This document shows, in pieces, positions 1 to 8,307 of a stretch of 12,579 nucleotides of DNA. The position numbers and the translations under genes were made by a program. The DNA is taken from assembly GCA_021784995.1 (NCBI GenBank), contig JAJYHA010000019.1:1-12579 (forward strand), written 5' to 3'. Position 1 is the stretch's first letter; every line of letters begins with the position of its first letter. The stretch comes from Myxococcales bacterium. GTDB lineage: Bacteria; Myxococcota; Myxococcia; Myxococcales; Anaeromyxobacteraceae. A model generated the notes under the pieces. The model saw only the letters and a program-made list of their open reading frames with translations. It was not told where the DNA came from and ran no database searches.

Positions 1-635
1 CGGCCGATGTCCAGGATGGAGATGTCGAACGTGCCGCCGCCGAGATCGTAGACGGCGATCTTCTCCTCCATGTCCTTGCCGAAGCCGTAGGCCAGCGCTG
101 CGCTCGTCGGCTCGTTGATGATGCGCTTGACGTCGAGGCCGGCGATGCGCCCGGCGTCACGCGTGGCCTGCCGCTGGCCGTCGTTGAAGTAGGCGGGGAC
201 GGTGATCACGGCGCGACGCACGGGACCGCCCAGGAACGTCTCCGCGTCGGCCTTCAGGTCGGCCAGCACCGCCGCGGAGACCTCCGGCACGGACCAGGCG
301 CGGTCCCCGAGCCGGATCCGCACGTCGTTGCCGCCGGGGCCCGGCTCCAGCGCGTACGGGAGGACCTTGCGCGCGTCCTCCACCTCGCGCGACCCCCAGC
401 GCCGCCCGATCAGGCGCTTGGCCGCGAACACGGTGTTCTCCGGGTTGGTGATGGCCTGGCGCTTCGCCATGTGGCCCACGAGCCGCTTGCCGTTCCGGGC
501 GATGCCGATCACGGAGGGCGTGAGCAGCTGCCCGGTCCGGCCGGGCAGGACGCGCGGCACGCCGCCGACGACCGCCGCGACCACCGAGTTGGTCGTGCCC
601 AGGTCGATCCCGATCACGGGTTCGGGCGCGTTCAT
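1..635 (-). CDS. dnaK: Hsp70/DnaK-family chaperone, N-terminal part (runs off left edge)
   Basis: ATP-dependent cytoplasmic chaperone; only the first 211 residues, about half of the nucleotide-binding domain, are in the window. Visible motifs are the phosphate-1 loop GIDLGTTNS (9-17), AAKRLIGR with the catalytic-type lysine K73, ITVPAYFND (144-152), [14 protein letters not shown] with E175, and phosphate-2 [11 protein letters not shown] (196-206) with D197 and T202. These match E. coli DnaK K70, E171, D194 and T199, so the ATPase should be active. The ATG at 635-633 overlaps the stop of the upstream J-domain gene (ATGA), and a GGAG lies at 648-645, 9 bases ahead, so translation is probably coupled. 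No grpE or classical dnaJ is adjacent, so this may be a specialised paralogue of the main housekeeping dnaK; the substrate-binding domain that would help decide is not visible. Family assignment is firm; the exact symbol is less so. Confidence 0.93.
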   Translation of the reverse strand, partial: MNAPEPVIGIDLGTTNSVVAAVVGGVPRVLPGRTGQLLTPSVIGIARNGKRLVGHMAKRQAITNPENTVFAAKRLIGRRWGSREVEDARKVLPYALEPGPGGNDVRIRLGDRAWSVPEVSAAVLADLKADAETFLGGPVRRAVITVPAYFNDGQRQATRDAGRIAGLDVKRIINEPTSAALAYGFGKDMEEKIAVYDLGGGTFDISILDIG

Positions 636-1597
636 CGGAATGGGCTCCAGCGCAGCTTCTTCATGAGCTCTCGCGTCGTGCCGCGCTCGGGGTGGAGCTC
701 GAGCGCGCGCCGGGCCACGCGCCGGGCCTCGCGATCGTCCCCCGCGGCGTGGTGCGCGGAGGCGAGCAGCTCGAGGGCCTGCGCGTCCTCCGGCGCGGCC
801 CGGACCGCCTGCTCGGCGAACTGAAGCGCCTCCGCCACCTTCCCGCCCCGGAGGGCGATGCCCGCCGCCGCGGTGGCACAGCGCAGCGCGCCCGGGTCGG
901 CCTTCAGGGCGTCCCGCAGGAGCGCGAGGGCCTCGGTGAGGTGCCCGACGGCGGCGGCGGCGTGCGCCTCGTCGTGCAGGACGCGGACCCGCTCGGAACC
1001 CGCCTGGCGCCGCGCCTCCTCCGCCAGCGCGTGCGCCTCGGCGTGGCGGGGGTCGATCCCCGCGGCCGTCGTGAAGTCGTTGACCGCCTGGGCGAACCGA
1101 CCCTCCGCCAGCGCCCGCTTCCCGTGATCGACCAGCTCCTGGACGCGGGTGGCGCGGGCGACGAGCGGGTTGGACCGGGCCAGGCGCGCGCGGCGCTCCC
1201 CCGCGCGCCCTTCGTCCTGGATCCTCCGCGCCTCGATCCGGGCGAACTCCTCGGGGGGCGCCGTCTTCCGGACGTAGAGCGCGCGGCGCTCCTCGTCGCA
1301 CAGCTCGTCGCGCGCGTCGGTGAGCACCCGGAAGATCCGCTCGATGCGCGGGAGGTAGCTCCCGAGCCGGCGGCCGGTGTGCCGGTCGGGGTGGTAGACG
1401 CGGGCCAGCTCGAGGTAGGCGGCGCGGACCGCTGGCACCGGCGCGTTCCAGGGCACCCCGAGCAGCTCCCAGTGCGTGCTGTCGTCCAGCCGCGCGTGCA
1501 GCGCGAGGATGCGCGTCTTCAGCTCCGGCGGGAGCTCGACGTCCTCCGCCAGGTCGGCGGCGCTGGAGATCGGGACGCTGTGCCGGTCGTCGGACAC
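632..1597 (-). CDS. J-domain protein with TPR-like repeats, Hsp70 co-chaperone
   Basis: Predicted 321-residue soluble protein that probably stimulates the ATPase of the Hsp70 encoded immediately downstream. A J domain lies at about residues 43-108 and holds the essential HPD motif (69-71, in ARVYHPDRH) plus a helix-IV-like segment ending in EERRALY. Unlike DnaJ it is preceded by about 40 residues, and there is no G/F linker or zinc-finger region. After a charged Arg/Glu-rich linker (about 112-145), the C-terminal half is alanine-rich helical repeats of TPR type (about 152-186, 204-236, 238-270, 272-305), for example the segments [14 protein letters not shown] and [16 protein letters not shown]. 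The start is GTG at 1597-1595; only a G-run precedes it, so initiation may be weak. The stop overlaps the Hsp70 start by four bases. Its substrate is unknown; TPRs could bind a client or a partner. No standard gene name is recognised. Confidence 0.88.
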   Translation of the reverse strand: MSDDRHSVPISSAADLAEDVELPPELKTRILALHARLDDSTHWELLGVPWNAPVPAVRAAYLELARVYHPDRHTGRRLGSYLPRIERIFRVLTDARDELCDEERRALYVRKTAPPEEFARIEARRIQDEGRAGERRARLARSNPLVARATRVQELVDHGKRALAEGRFAQAVNDFTTAAGIDPRHAEAHALAEEARRQAGSERVRVLHDEAHAAAAVGHLTEALALLRDALKADPGALRCATAAAGIALRGGKVAEALQFAEQAVRAAPEDAQALELLASAHHAAGDDREARRVARRALELHPERGTTRELMKKLRWSPFR

Positions 1598-1619
1598 GCC
1601 TGAAATACCCCCGGCCCGG

Positions 1620-1649
1620 AGATTACCGGCGGAGAAGGTGGGGGGTCAA
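1620..1649 (-). promoter_or_regulatory. Possible sigma-70-type promoter of the J-protein/Hsp70 pair
   Basis: On the minus strand TTGACC (1649-1644) is followed 18 bases later by TAATCT (1625-1620), in a short less-GC-rich gap after argF. The -35 matches consensus at 5 of 6 positions; the -10 is weak (3 of 6, or 4 of 6 if shifted to GGTAAT with a 16-base spacer). Transcription would begin near 1613, leaving a leader of about 15 bases before the GTG. The -35 sits in the loop of an imperfect hairpin (6-bp stem, plus-strand arms 1634-1639 and 1650-1655) that has no T-run, so it is not a convincing argF terminator. No sigma-32 heat-shock promoter is evident. Confidence 0.35.
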
Positions 1650-1661
1650 ACCTTCGCCCGA

Positions 1662-2585
1662 TCAAGCGAGGAGCAGCTCGAGCAGCGCCTTCTGCGCGTG
1701 CAGCCGGTTCTCTGCCTGGTCGAAGACCACCGACTGCGGCCCCTCCAGGACCTCCTCGGAGATCTCCTCTCCGCGGTGCGCGGGGAGGCAATGGAGCACG
1801 ACGGCGCCGGGGGCCGCGTGCGCGAGCAGCGCCGGGTCGACCGTGAACCCGGCGAAGCGCCGCCGGCGCTCCAGGGCCTCCTGCTCCTGGCCCATGCTGG
1901 CCCACACGTCCGTGTTCACCACGTGGGCGCCGCGGACGGCCGCGGCTGGATCGCGCAGGACGCGCGCCTGCCGCCCGGCGCGCGCCAGCAGCGCCGGATC
2001 GGGCTCGTAGCCCTCCGGGCAGGCCAGGCGCACGGTCAGCCCGAGCACGATCGACGCCTCGAGCCAGGAGTTCGCCATGTTGTTGCCGTCCCCCACCCAC
2101 GCGATCTCCACCGAGCGCCGGCGGAGCGCGTCGGCGCCGAAGCGCTCCGTGACGGTGAGCAGGTCGGCCAGCACCTGGCACGGGTGCGAGGCGTCGGTGA
2201 GCGCGTTCACCACGGGGACGCTGGCGTGCGCCGCCATGTCCTCCAGCTTGGCGTGCTCGAAGGTGCGGACCACCAGCGCGTCGAGGTAGCGCGACAGGAC
2301 GCGGGCCGTGTCCTTGATCGGCTCGCCGCGGCCCAGCTGCGTGTCGCGGGGCGACAGCATCATGGCGTTGCCGCCGAGCTGGTACGCGGCGACCTCGAAG
2401 GAGACCCGGGTCCGCGTGGAGGCCTTCTCGAAGACCAGCCCCAGCGTCATGCGCTCCAGCGGCCGCGGCCCGCCCTTCCCGAGGAGCTTCCACTCGGCGG
2501 CGCGCTCCACGAGATCGAGCAGCTCCTCGCGCGCGAGGTCGGTGAGCCGAAGGAAGTGGCGGGGACTCCTGCCGGTGCGCGTCAT
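1662..2585 (-). CDS. argF: Ornithine carbamoyltransferase
   Basis: Cytoplasmic enzyme joining carbamoyl phosphate to ornithine to give citrulline, in the late part of arginine synthesis. At 307 residues it has normal family length. The carbamoyl-phosphate loop STRTR is at residues 56-60, HPCQ at 134-137, the ornithine-binding DVWASMG at 226-232 (SMG at 230-232), and HCLPAHRG with the active-site cysteine at 265-272. The SMG loop and HCLP identify an ornithine rather than an aspartate carbamoyltransferase. The ATG at 2585 is one base after the argD stop (TGACATG) and follows GAGGT, so it is most likely translated from the same message as argD. No other arg genes are visible, so the rest of the pathway must be elsewhere. 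No ARG box was recognised. Confidence 0.96.
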   Translation of the reverse strand: MTRTGRSPRHFLRLTDLAREELLDLVERAAEWKLLGKGGPRPLERMTLGLVFEKASTRTRVSFEVAAYQLGGNAMMLSPRDTQLGRGEPIKDTARVLSRYLDALVVRTFEHAKLEDMAAHASVPVVNALTDASHPCQVLADLLTVTERFGADALRRRSVEIAWVGDGNNMANSWLEASIVLGLTVRLACPEGYEPDPALLARAGRQARVLRDPAAAVRGAHVVNTDVWASMGQEQEALERRRRFAGFTVDPALLAHAAPGAVVLHCLPAHRGEEISEEVLEGPQSVVFDQAENRLHAQKALLELLLA

Positions 2586-2586
2586 G

Positions 2587-3792
2587 TCAGGACCTCGCGG
2601 GCGCCGCGGCCAGGGCCGCCCCGAAGCGCGCCACCGCCTGGTCCACCTCGCCGGGCTCGAGCGTGAGGGGCGGCGCCATCCGGATCACCTCGTCCCCGAT
2701 CGGGTTCACCAGGAGTCCTCGCTCCCGCGCGCACCGCCCGACCTCACCCGCCGTGACCCCGCGCAGCACGACGGCCAGGAGCATGCCACGGCCGCGGACC
2801 TGCGCCACCCGGCCGCCCGCGGCCAGGGCCGTCAGCCCCTGGCGGAGCCGCTCGGCCACCGGGCGGGAGCGCTCGAGGATCCCCCCCGCCAGCTCCCGGA
2901 CCACCGCCAGCGCCACCGCGCAGGCGAGCGGGTTCCCCCCGAACGTGCTGCCGTGGCTCCCCGGGCCGAGGTGGTCGCCCACCTCCGCGGTCGCGAGCAG
3001 CGCACCCATCGGGAACCCACCGGCGAGCCCCTTGGCCGAGGACATGAGATCCGGCGCGAGGCCCTCCCACTCGTGCGCCCACCAGCGGCCGGTCCGGCCC
3101 ATGCCGGTCTGGATCTCGTCCAGGCAGAGGAGGGCGCCGCGCGCGCGCGTGAGCTCGCGCGCCCGCGTCAGGTAGCCGTCGGGCGCCGGCAGCACGCCCG
3201 CCTCCCCCAGGATCGGCTCGACGACGAAGGCGGCCGTGCGCTCCGTCAACGCCGCCTCGAGCGCCGCGGCGTCGCCGTAGGGCACGTGGCGGACGCCGGG
3301 CACGAGCGGCTCGAAGCCGTGCTGGTACTTCTCCTGCCCGCCCACCGTCACCGTGAAGAGGGTCCGGCCGTGGAACGAGTCGCGGCAGGCGAGGATCTCG
3401 TTGCGCTCCGGATGGCCCGCGTCGGCGTGGTACTTGCGCGCGAGCTTGAGCATCACCTCGTTGGCCTCCGCGCCGCTGTTGCAGAAGAACGCACGCCGCG
3501 CGAAGGGCGTGTGCGCCAGGAGCGCCTCGGCCAGCTCGACCTGCCGGGGGATGTGGAAGTGGTTCGAGACGTGCCAGAGGGTGCGGGCCTGCCGCTCCAG
3601 CGCCTCGACGAGCGCCGGGTGGCAGTGGCCCAGCACGTTCACCGCCACCCCGCCCAGGAAGTCCAGGTACTCCTTCCCGTCCACGTCCCACACGCGCGCG
3701 CCCTCGCCGCGCACCAGCGCGACGGGCTGCGGACGGTAGTTCGGGGTGAGGACCTTCCGTGCGCGCTCGGCGAGCTCCTCCGTCCGATTCAT
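2587..3792 (-). CDS. argD: Acetylornithine aminotransferase (PLP-dependent, class III)
   Basis: Transfers an amino group from glutamate to N-acetylglutamate semialdehyde to make N-acetylornithine; many ArgD proteins also act as the DapC step of lysine synthesis. The 401-residue protein has the class-III fold-type-I pattern: NSGAEANE (105-112, PLP phosphate loop), SFHGRT (139-144, aromatic F140 stacking on PLP), DEIQTGMGRTG (225-235, with D225 for the pyridine nitrogen), and SSAKGLAGGFPMGA with Schiff-base lysine K254. STFGGNPLAC (282-291) supplies the conserved Thr. Pairing with argF supports ArgD over ornithine or GABA aminotransferase. Start ATG at 3792 has no clear Shine-Dalgarno, but TATAAG lies six bases upstream, which may mean a leaderless message. 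It follows hslU after 19 bases. Confidence 0.94.
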   Translation of the reverse strand: MNRTEELAERARKVLTPNYRPQPVALVRGEGARVWDVDGKEYLDFLGGVAVNVLGHCHPALVEALERQARTLWHVSNHFHIPRQVELAEALLAHTPFARRAFFCNSGAEANEVMLKLARKYHADAGHPERNEILACRDSFHGRTLFTVTVGGQEKYQHGFEPLVPGVRHVPYGDAAALEAALTERTAAFVVEPILGEAGVLPAPDGYLTRARELTRARGALLCLDEIQTGMGRTGRWWAHEWEGLAPDLMSSAKGLAGGFPMGALLATAEVGDHLGPGSHGSTFGGNPLACAVALAVVRELAGGILERSRPVAERLRQGLTALAAGGRVAQVRGRGMLLAVVLRGVTAGEVGRCARERGLLVNPIGDEVIRMAPPLTLEPGEVDQAVARFGAALAAAPARS

Positions 3793-3798
3793 GCGCCG

Positions 3799-3807
3799 CT
3801 TATAGCA
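3799..3807 (-). promoter_or_regulatory. Possible extended -10 element for a leaderless argD transcript
   Basis: The minus strand reads TGCTATAAG (3807-3799), an extended -10 pattern (TGn plus TATAAT-like, 5 of 6). Six bases separate it from the argD ATG, so the expected start of transcription would be at the A of the start codon. No good -35 is seen at 16-18 bases, which is tolerable for extended -10 promoters. The absence of a ribosome binding site before argD fits a leaderless message. An A/T hexamer is unusual in this GC-rich DNA, but one match could still be chance. Confidence 0.33.
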
Positions 3808-3811
3808 CGCC

Positions 3812-5206
3812 TCAGAGGATGTACTTCGAGAGGTCCTCGTCCGCGAGCACGCCCTCCATCCGCTGGCGCACGTACGCCGGATCGACGACCAGGCGCTGCC
3901 CCCGCTTCTCGGCGGCGTCGAAGCTGATGTCGTCCAGGAGCCGCTCCATCACGGTGTGCAGGCGCCGCGCGCCGATGTTCTCCATCCGGTCGTTCACGTC
4001 CGCGGCGATGCGCGCCACCTCCTCGATGGCGTCGTCCGTGAACTGGACGTCGACGCCCTCCGTGGCGAGCAGCGACACGTACTGGCGGACGAGCGAGTTC
4101 CTGGGCTCCTTGAGGATCCGGACCAGGTCCTCGCGGCGCAGCGGGTCGAGCTCCACCCGGATCGGGAACCTTCCCTGCAGCTCGGGGATGAGGTCCGACA
4201 CCTTGCTCACGTGGAAGGCGCCGGCCGCGATGAAGAGCACGTGGTCCGTCTTGACCATCCCGTACTTGGTGTTGACGTTCGACCCCTCGACGATCGGCAG
4301 CAGATCGCGCTGCACGCCGCCGCGCGAGACGTCCGGCCCATGGCCGCCCTCCCGCGCGGCGATCTTGTCGATCTCGTCGATGAAGACGATGCCCGCGTTC
4401 TGCGCGCGGTCGAGCGCCTCCCGCGTGACGCGCTCCGGGTCCACCATGCGCGCCGCCTCGTCCTCGGTGAGGAGCGCCAGCGCCTCCTTCACCTTCACCT
4501 TGCGCTTCCGCTTGCGGGGACCGCCCCCCAGCATCGAGACGATGGGGTTGTTCCCGAGCTGGCTGAGCATGTCGTTCAGGCCCTGCGCCATGTCCTCCAT
4601 GCCGGGGGCCATGATGGGCACGGCCGGGGACCCGCGCTCGGTCAGCTCCACCTCCACGTCCTCGTCGTCGAGCGTCCCGGCGCGGAGCTGGGCCCGCGCC
4701 CGGTCGCGGCCGCCGGCCGCCGCGCGCTCCGGCTCGCCCTCCCCGCGGGCGCGCTGGACGGCGGAGCGGATGCCCATGCCGAAGCCGCCGTACCCGAGCG
4801 CGTCGAGCACCCTGTCCTCCGCCGCCTCGCTGGCGCGGCCCCGCAGCTTCTCCATCTCCTCTTCCTTGACCAGCTTCACCGCCGCCTCGACCAGGTCGCG
4901 GACCATGGAGTCCACGTCGCGCCCCACGTACCCGACCTCGGTGAACTTGGAGGCCTCCACCTTGACGAAGGGCGCCCCGGCGAGCCGCGCCAGGCGGCGC
5001 GCGATCTCCGTCTTCCCGACGCCGGTCGGTCCGATCATGACGATGTTCTTGGGGAGGATCTCGTCGCGCAGGTCGTCCGCCACGTGCTGGCGGCGCCACC
5101 GGTTGCGGAGCGCGATGGCCACGGCGCGCTTGGCGCTCGCCTGCCCCACGATGTAGCGGTCCAGCTCCGCCACGATCTGCCGCGGCGTGAGGCTCATGGG
5201 ATCCAC
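3812..5206 (-). CDS. hslU: ATP-dependent protease ATPase subunit HslU (ClpY)
   Basis: AAA+ hexameric unfoldase that feeds proteins into the HslV peptidase chamber in the cytoplasm. The 464 residues (E. coli HslU has 443) show Walker A GPTGVGKT (59-66), the pore loop GYVGRD (92-97), the family-specific inserted I-domain (about 110-240, including a Met/Gly-rich stretch at 200-230 and a basic RKRKRK run), Walker [11 protein letters not shown] (273-282), QGRFPIR with an arginine-finger-type R346, and sensor-2 GARRLH (412-417). The tail EDLSKYIL is the conserved HslV-activating C-terminus. The GTG at 5206 is preferred because AGGAG lies 9 bases ahead; an ATG at 5197 (residue 4) is an alternative nearer the E. 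coli start. It begins 3 bases after the hslV stop, so the two subunits are co-translated. Confidence 0.97.
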   Translation of the reverse strand: MDPMSLTPRQIVAELDRYIVGQASAKRAVAIALRNRWRRQHVADDLRDEILPKNIVMIGPTGVGKTEIARRLARLAGAPFVKVEASKFTEVGYVGRDVDSMVRDLVEAAVKLVKEEEMEKLRGRASEAAEDRVLDALGYGGFGMGIRSAVQRARGEGEPERAAAGGRDRARAQLRAGTLDDEDVEVELTERGSPAVPIMAPGMEDMAQGLNDMLSQLGNNPIVSMLGGGPRKRKRKVKVKEALALLTEDEAARMVDPERVTREALDRAQNAGIVFIDEIDKIAAREGGHGPDVSRGGVQRDLLPIVEGSNVNTKYGMVKTDHVLFIAAGAFHVSKVSDLIPELQGRFPIRVELDPLRREDLVRILKEPRNSLVRQYVSLLATEGVDVQFTDDAIEEVARIAADVNDRMENIGARRLHTVMERLLDDISFDAAEKRGQRLVVDPAYVRQRMEGVLADEDLSKYIL

Positions 5207-5209
5207 GGG

Positions 5210-5749
5210 TCAGAGCTCCTCGAGGGTGACGTGGTCGTTGGTGTAGATGCAGATCTCGGCGGCGAGCTTCATCGCCTCCTCCGCCACGCGCCGGGGCGGG
5301 AGAGGGGAGTGGGCGAGCAGCGCGCGCGCCGCCGCGAGCGCGTACGGGCCGCCCGAGCCGACGGCGGCCGCCCCGCCGCCGGGCACGGTGTCCGGCTCGA
5401 TCACGTCGCCGGCGCCCGACAGCACCAGCGTGTGCTCGCGATCGGCGACCACCAGCAGCGCCTCCAGCCGCCGGAGCAGGCGATCGGTCCGCCACTGCTT
5501 CGCCAGCTCCACCGAGGCGCGGGGGAGCGAGCTCGCGTGCTCCTTCAGCTTCTTCTCGAAGAGCTCGAAGAGCTGGAAGGCGTCGGCCGTCGCGCCGGCG
5601 AAGCCCGCCAGGACCTGGCCCTCCGCCAGGCGGCGGACCTTCCGCGCGCTGGACTTCATCACCGTCTTGTCCAGCGTCACCTGGCCGTCGCCGGCCATCA
5701 CCACGTTGGCGTCGCGGCGAACGCACAGGATGGTCGTGCCGTGGAGCAT
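5210..5749 (-). CDS. hslV: ATP-dependent protease peptidase subunit HslV (ClpQ)
   Basis: Proteasome-related threonine peptidase forming the dodecameric core of HslUV. With the ATG at 5749 the product is 179 residues starting [10 protein letters not shown]; removal of the four-residue propeptide MLHG exposes the catalytic threonine T5 (mature T1). In mature numbering D17 (in AGDGQ) and K33 (in SSARKVRR) are present, as is GSGGPYA with the conserved serine; [11 protein letters not shown] and the C-terminal ICIYTND region are typical. A GTG at 5758 would give three more residues (MGW) but has no ribosome binding site, whereas GGGA stands just before the ATG, so the ATG is preferred. hslU follows after 3 bases; xerC precedes after 40 bases, in which nothing else is seen. 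Confidence 0.96.
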   Translation of the reverse strand: MLHGTTILCVRRDANVVMAGDGQVTLDKTVMKSSARKVRRLAEGQVLAGFAGATADAFQLFELFEKKLKEHASSLPRASVELAKQWRTDRLLRRLEALLVVADREHTLVLSGAGDVIEPDTVPGGGAAAVGSGGPYALAAARALLAHSPLPPRRVAEEAMKLAAEICIYTNDHVTLEEL

Positions 5750-5789
5750 CCATCCCACGTAGCGCGGCGCGCCGGCGGCGGCAAGCGCG

Positions 5790-6713
5790 TCAGGACCCCT
5801 GCCTCGCCCGGGGGTGCGCGGCGTCGTACACGGCCGCCAGGCGCTGCCAGTCCAGGTGCGTGTAGCGCTGCGTGGTGGAGAGCGATGCGTGGCCCAGCAG
5901 CTCCTGGATGGCGCGCAGGTCGGCGCCGTTGCCGAGGAGATGGGTGGCGAAGCAGTGGCGCAGCACGTGGGGGTGGACGTGGCGCGCCACGCCGCTCGCC
6001 AGCACCGCGCGGTCGAGGCGCCGCGCGACGGAGCGCGTGGAGAGGCGCCCTCCCCGGAAGTTCAGGAAGAGCGCGCCGCGCGCGCTCCCGTGGTCGGGGC
6101 CCGCCGCGAGCCGAGGGCGGCCCTCCTGCAGCCAGCGCCGCAAGGCCTCGCGCGCCGGCTGCCCGAAGGGGACCACGCGCTCCTTGCGGCGCTTGCCGAG
6201 GACCCGCACCTCGGCGCCCTCCAGATCGACGTCGTCGAGCGACAGCGACGTGAGCTCGGAGACGCGCACCCCGCTCCCGTAGAGCAGCTCCAGGAGGGCG
6301 CGGTCACGCAGCGCCAGCGCGCCCTCGCCGGCGGGCGCCTCCACCAGCGCAGCGACCTCCTCCTCCGGGAGCACCTCCGGCAGCCGCCGCGGTCGTCTCG
6401 GGCTCGCCATCCCGCGCGCGGGGTTGGAGGGCGCGAGCCCCTCCCGCACCAGGAAACGGTAGAAGCTGCGAAGCGCCGAGAGCTTCCGCCCGAGCGTCGC
6501 CGGGCCGCCGCGCCCAGCCGCCCGGGCGAGGAAGCCGCGCACCGCGGCGGCCGAGGAGGGGACGAGCGGGACGCCGACCTCCGCCAGGTAGGCGGCGTAC
6601 TGCGCCAGATCGCTCAGGTAGGCGCGGGCGGTGTGGGGCGAGCCCCGCCGCTCGGTGGCGAGGTGCCGCGCGAAGCGCTGGATCTCCGGAGCGAGCGGAG
6701 CGGCGGCGACCAT
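5790..6713 (-). CDS. xerC: Tyrosine recombinase XerC
   Basis: Site-specific recombinase of the XerC/XerD type that resolves chromosome dimers at dif. The 307-residue protein has an N-terminal SAM-like core-binding domain (about 8-90) and a catalytic domain (about 112-300). All active-site residues are present with XerD-like spacing: R150 (SGVRVSEL), K174 ([11 protein letters not shown]), H249 and R252 (HPHVLRH), H275 ([10 protein letters not shown]) and nucleophile Y284 (QRYTH). Its place next to hslV matches codV/xerC of the Bacillus trmFO-codV-clpQ-clpY cluster, which favours a housekeeping XerC over a phage or integron integrase. The ATG at 6713 is the most upstream start codon, but no good Shine-Dalgarno precedes it. 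No dif-like site was recognised nearby. XerD is not excluded by sequence alone. Confidence 0.93.
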   Translation of the reverse strand: MVAAAPLAPEIQRFARHLATERRGSPHTARAYLSDLAQYAAYLAEVGVPLVPSSAAAVRGFLARAAGRGGPATLGRKLSALRSFYRFLVREGLAPSNPARGMASPRRPRRLPEVLPEEEVAALVEAPAGEGALALRDRALLELLYGSGVRVSELTSLSLDDVDLEGAEVRVLGKRRKERVVPFGQPAREALRRWLQEGRPRLAAGPDHGSARGALFLNFRGGRLSTRSVARRLDRAVLASGVARHVHPHVLRHCFATHLLGNGADLRAIQELLGHASLSTTQRYTHLDWQRLAAVYDAAHPRARQGS

Positions 6714-6738
6714 GGCCGAGCGGTACCAGAGCGGGCGC

Positions 6739-6763
6739 CGGCGGGCCAGTTTCCGGCCCGCCG
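6739..6763 (-). other. GC-rich hairpin between the lipoprotein gene and xerC
   Basis: A perfect 9-bp stem (plus-strand arms 6739-6747 CGGCGGGCC and 6755-6763 GGCCCGCCG) encloses the 7-base loop AGTTTCC. The stem can be lengthened outward by several pairs with one bulged base. It lies in the 70-base gap between the lipoprotein stop and the xerC start. No T-run follows on the minus strand, so a classical intrinsic terminator is unlikely; it could be an RNA-stability element, a partial attenuator, or simply a product of high GC content. Confidence 0.4.
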
Positions 6764-6783
6764 CGCTCCGCCCCGGGAGGAGG

Positions 6784-8307
6784 TCAGCGCAGCTCGGCGA
6801 CGTACACCCCGGCGCGCCGCGGATCGGTGACCACGTAGCCGAGCCGCGCCGGGTCGCCCCCCAGGAACTGCGCCGACCCGGGCAGCGCGGAGGTGTCCAC
6901 GGCCCGGAGGGCGCCGCCCTCCCAGATCGCCAGGTCGAGGGCGATGCGGTCCTTGCGCGCCCACCCGACCAGCAGCCGGCCGGGCCGGCCGGGCGCGAAC
7001 TCGAAGCTCTTGGCCCCCTCCGCGATCCGCTCGGGCCGGGCGCCGGCGGCCAGCCCCGTGGCCGGGATGCGGAGGAGATCGCACGCCTCCGCCTCGCGCG
7101 TGCAGGCGGTGCGGTAGTAGAGCCACGCCCCGTCGGGCGAGAACGAGAAGCCGAAGACGCCGCGCGCCACCGTGACGGCCGGGGCGCCGGTGCCAGGCCG
7201 GGCGAGGACCAGGTTCACCGAGTACCCCCCGGCCGTCTCGTGCACCAGGCACGCGACCGCGGAGCCGTCGGGCGCGAGGTCGAAGTCCGACACGGTGCGC
7301 GCGATCACCTCCGGCGCCCGCCCCGCGCCGGCCACCGCGAGCTGGCCGGTCCGTGACCGCGGATCGTACTCCTGCAGCCACGCGAGGCGCGTCCCGTCCG
7401 CGGACCACCGCGGCTCGCCGGCCCGCGGCGCCAGCCGGACCGGCGCGCCCGCCACCGGGAGCAGGTGCAGGTCGCCCTGCCGTCCCGGAGCGGCGTCGGC
7501 CACGAACGCGAGCTCTCCGCGGGAAGAGAAGAGGAACGCCGACACCTCGCGGCCGACGGGCGGGCCGGGGCGGAGGGGGGAGCCGGCCGCCGCCGTCACC
7601 AGGTCGCGCGCCGGCCCGGCCGTGAAGGCGTACCGCGCCCCGTCGGGCGAGAAACGGTATTCCTGGACGCCGGCCGCGACGGGCGACGCCCTGGCGTCCT
7701 CGGCCAGCGCGAGCAGCGCCGCGCCGGCGCGGGTGCTGCGGCGCGCCAGGAGGCGCACGCCGCGCGGCCCGCCGAACTCGAACGTGGAGACACGGTCCGC
7801 ACCCTCGACCACGAGCGGGGCGCTCCCGTCCGCCGACGCCACGTGCAGCCGCCCTTCCGAGACCCAGCCCAGCCGCGCTCCGGCGCGATCGAAGCCGTAG
7901 TAGGTGACGTCCTGCGCGAGCGCGCGGACCGGGCCGCCGGCCCACAGCACGAGCGCTCCGCGCCCCTCGACCGGATCGTACGCCCCGAGCGCGGCCAGCA
8001 CGTGGCCGGCGGCGCCCCATGCGAACCCGGCCCCCAGGCTCGTCACGCCCTCCGCCACGCGCCGCGGCGCGCCGCCGGAGGCGGCGACCACCTCGAGATC
8101 GCACGAGGCCGAGCCGGGCGGCAGGGTCCGGTCGGCGAGCGGGCGGCACCCGCGCAGGAACGCCAGGTATGCGCCGTCGGCGGAGGCGCGCAGCGCGACC
8201 GCGGCGCCCTCCGCCACGCGCCGCCCCCGCGACGGCGGCGCCTCGGGGCGCGTGCAGGCGAGGAGCGCCGCCAGGGCGGCGAGGCGGACGGGGCGGGTCA
8301 GCGCCAT
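6784..8307 (-). CDS. Predicted lipoprotein with TolB/PD40-type beta-propeller repeats
   Basis: 507-residue predicted exported protein of unknown function. The N-terminus has a short basic n-region (MALTRPVR), a hydrophobic run (LAALAALLA) and a lipobox-like LLAC with the lipidated cysteine at residue 18. The remainder is beta-rich with recurring PD40-type motifs: [10 protein letters not shown] (41-50), [10 protein letters not shown] (219-228), [10 protein letters not shown] (301-310), [11 protein letters not shown] (344-354) and [10 protein letters not shown] (389-398), with degenerate copies near 138-148, 259-268 and 435-447. This is the pattern of TolB-like propellers. Cysteines C54/C69 and C402/C409 could form disulphides in the envelope. 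No catalytic motif is evident. The ATG at 8307 is supported by GGGAG about 9 bases upstream and by the signal sequence that follows. It overlaps the end of trmFO by 10 bases. It could bind a ligand or another envelope protein, but its role and its link to tRNA modification are unknown. Confidence 0.85.
   Translation of the reverse strand: MALTRPVRLAALAALLACTRPEAPPSRGRRVAEGAAVALRASADGAYLAFLRGCRPLADRTLPPGSASCDLEVVAASGGAPRRVAEGVTSLGAGFAWGAAGHVLAALGAYDPVEGRGALVLWAGGPVRALAQDVTYYGFDRAGARLGWVSEGRLHVASADGSAPLVVEGADRVSTFEFGGPRGVRLLARRSTRAGAALLALAEDARASPVAAGVQEYRFSPDGARYAFTAGPARDLVTAAAGSPLRPGPPVGREVSAFLFSSRGELAFVADAAPGRQGDLHLLPVAGAPVRLAPRAGEPRWSADGTRLAWLQEYDPRSRTGQLAVAGAGRAPEVIARTVSDFDLAPDGSAVACLVHETAGGYSVNLVLARPGTGAPAVTVARGVFGFSFSPDGAWLYYRTACTREAEACDLLRIPATGLAAGARPERIAEGAKSFEFAPGRPGRLLVGWARKDRIALDLAIWEGGALRAVDTSALPGSAQFLGGDPARLGYVVTDPRRAGVYVAELR

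Noticed and set aside
1476..3927. Two long plus-strand open frames opposite argF and argD
   Set aside because: Same antisense effect; no domain content, and both ArgF and ArgD are intact on the minus strand.
3789..5753. Minus-strand open frame of 654 codons spanning hslU and hslV
   Set aside because: It is a shifted-frame shadow: the peptide is Arg/Gly/Pro-rich, while the true frames carry all HslU and HslV motifs.
3956..6253. Plus-strand open frame of 765 codons
   Set aside because: It is antisense to hslU, hslV and part of xerC, has an Arg/Ala/His-rich composition and no recognisable motif.
5790..6713. Tyrosine recombinase as a sign of an integrated mobile element
   Set aside because: There are no att-like repeats, cargo genes or composition change, and its place beside hslV matches the housekeeping xerC/codV position.
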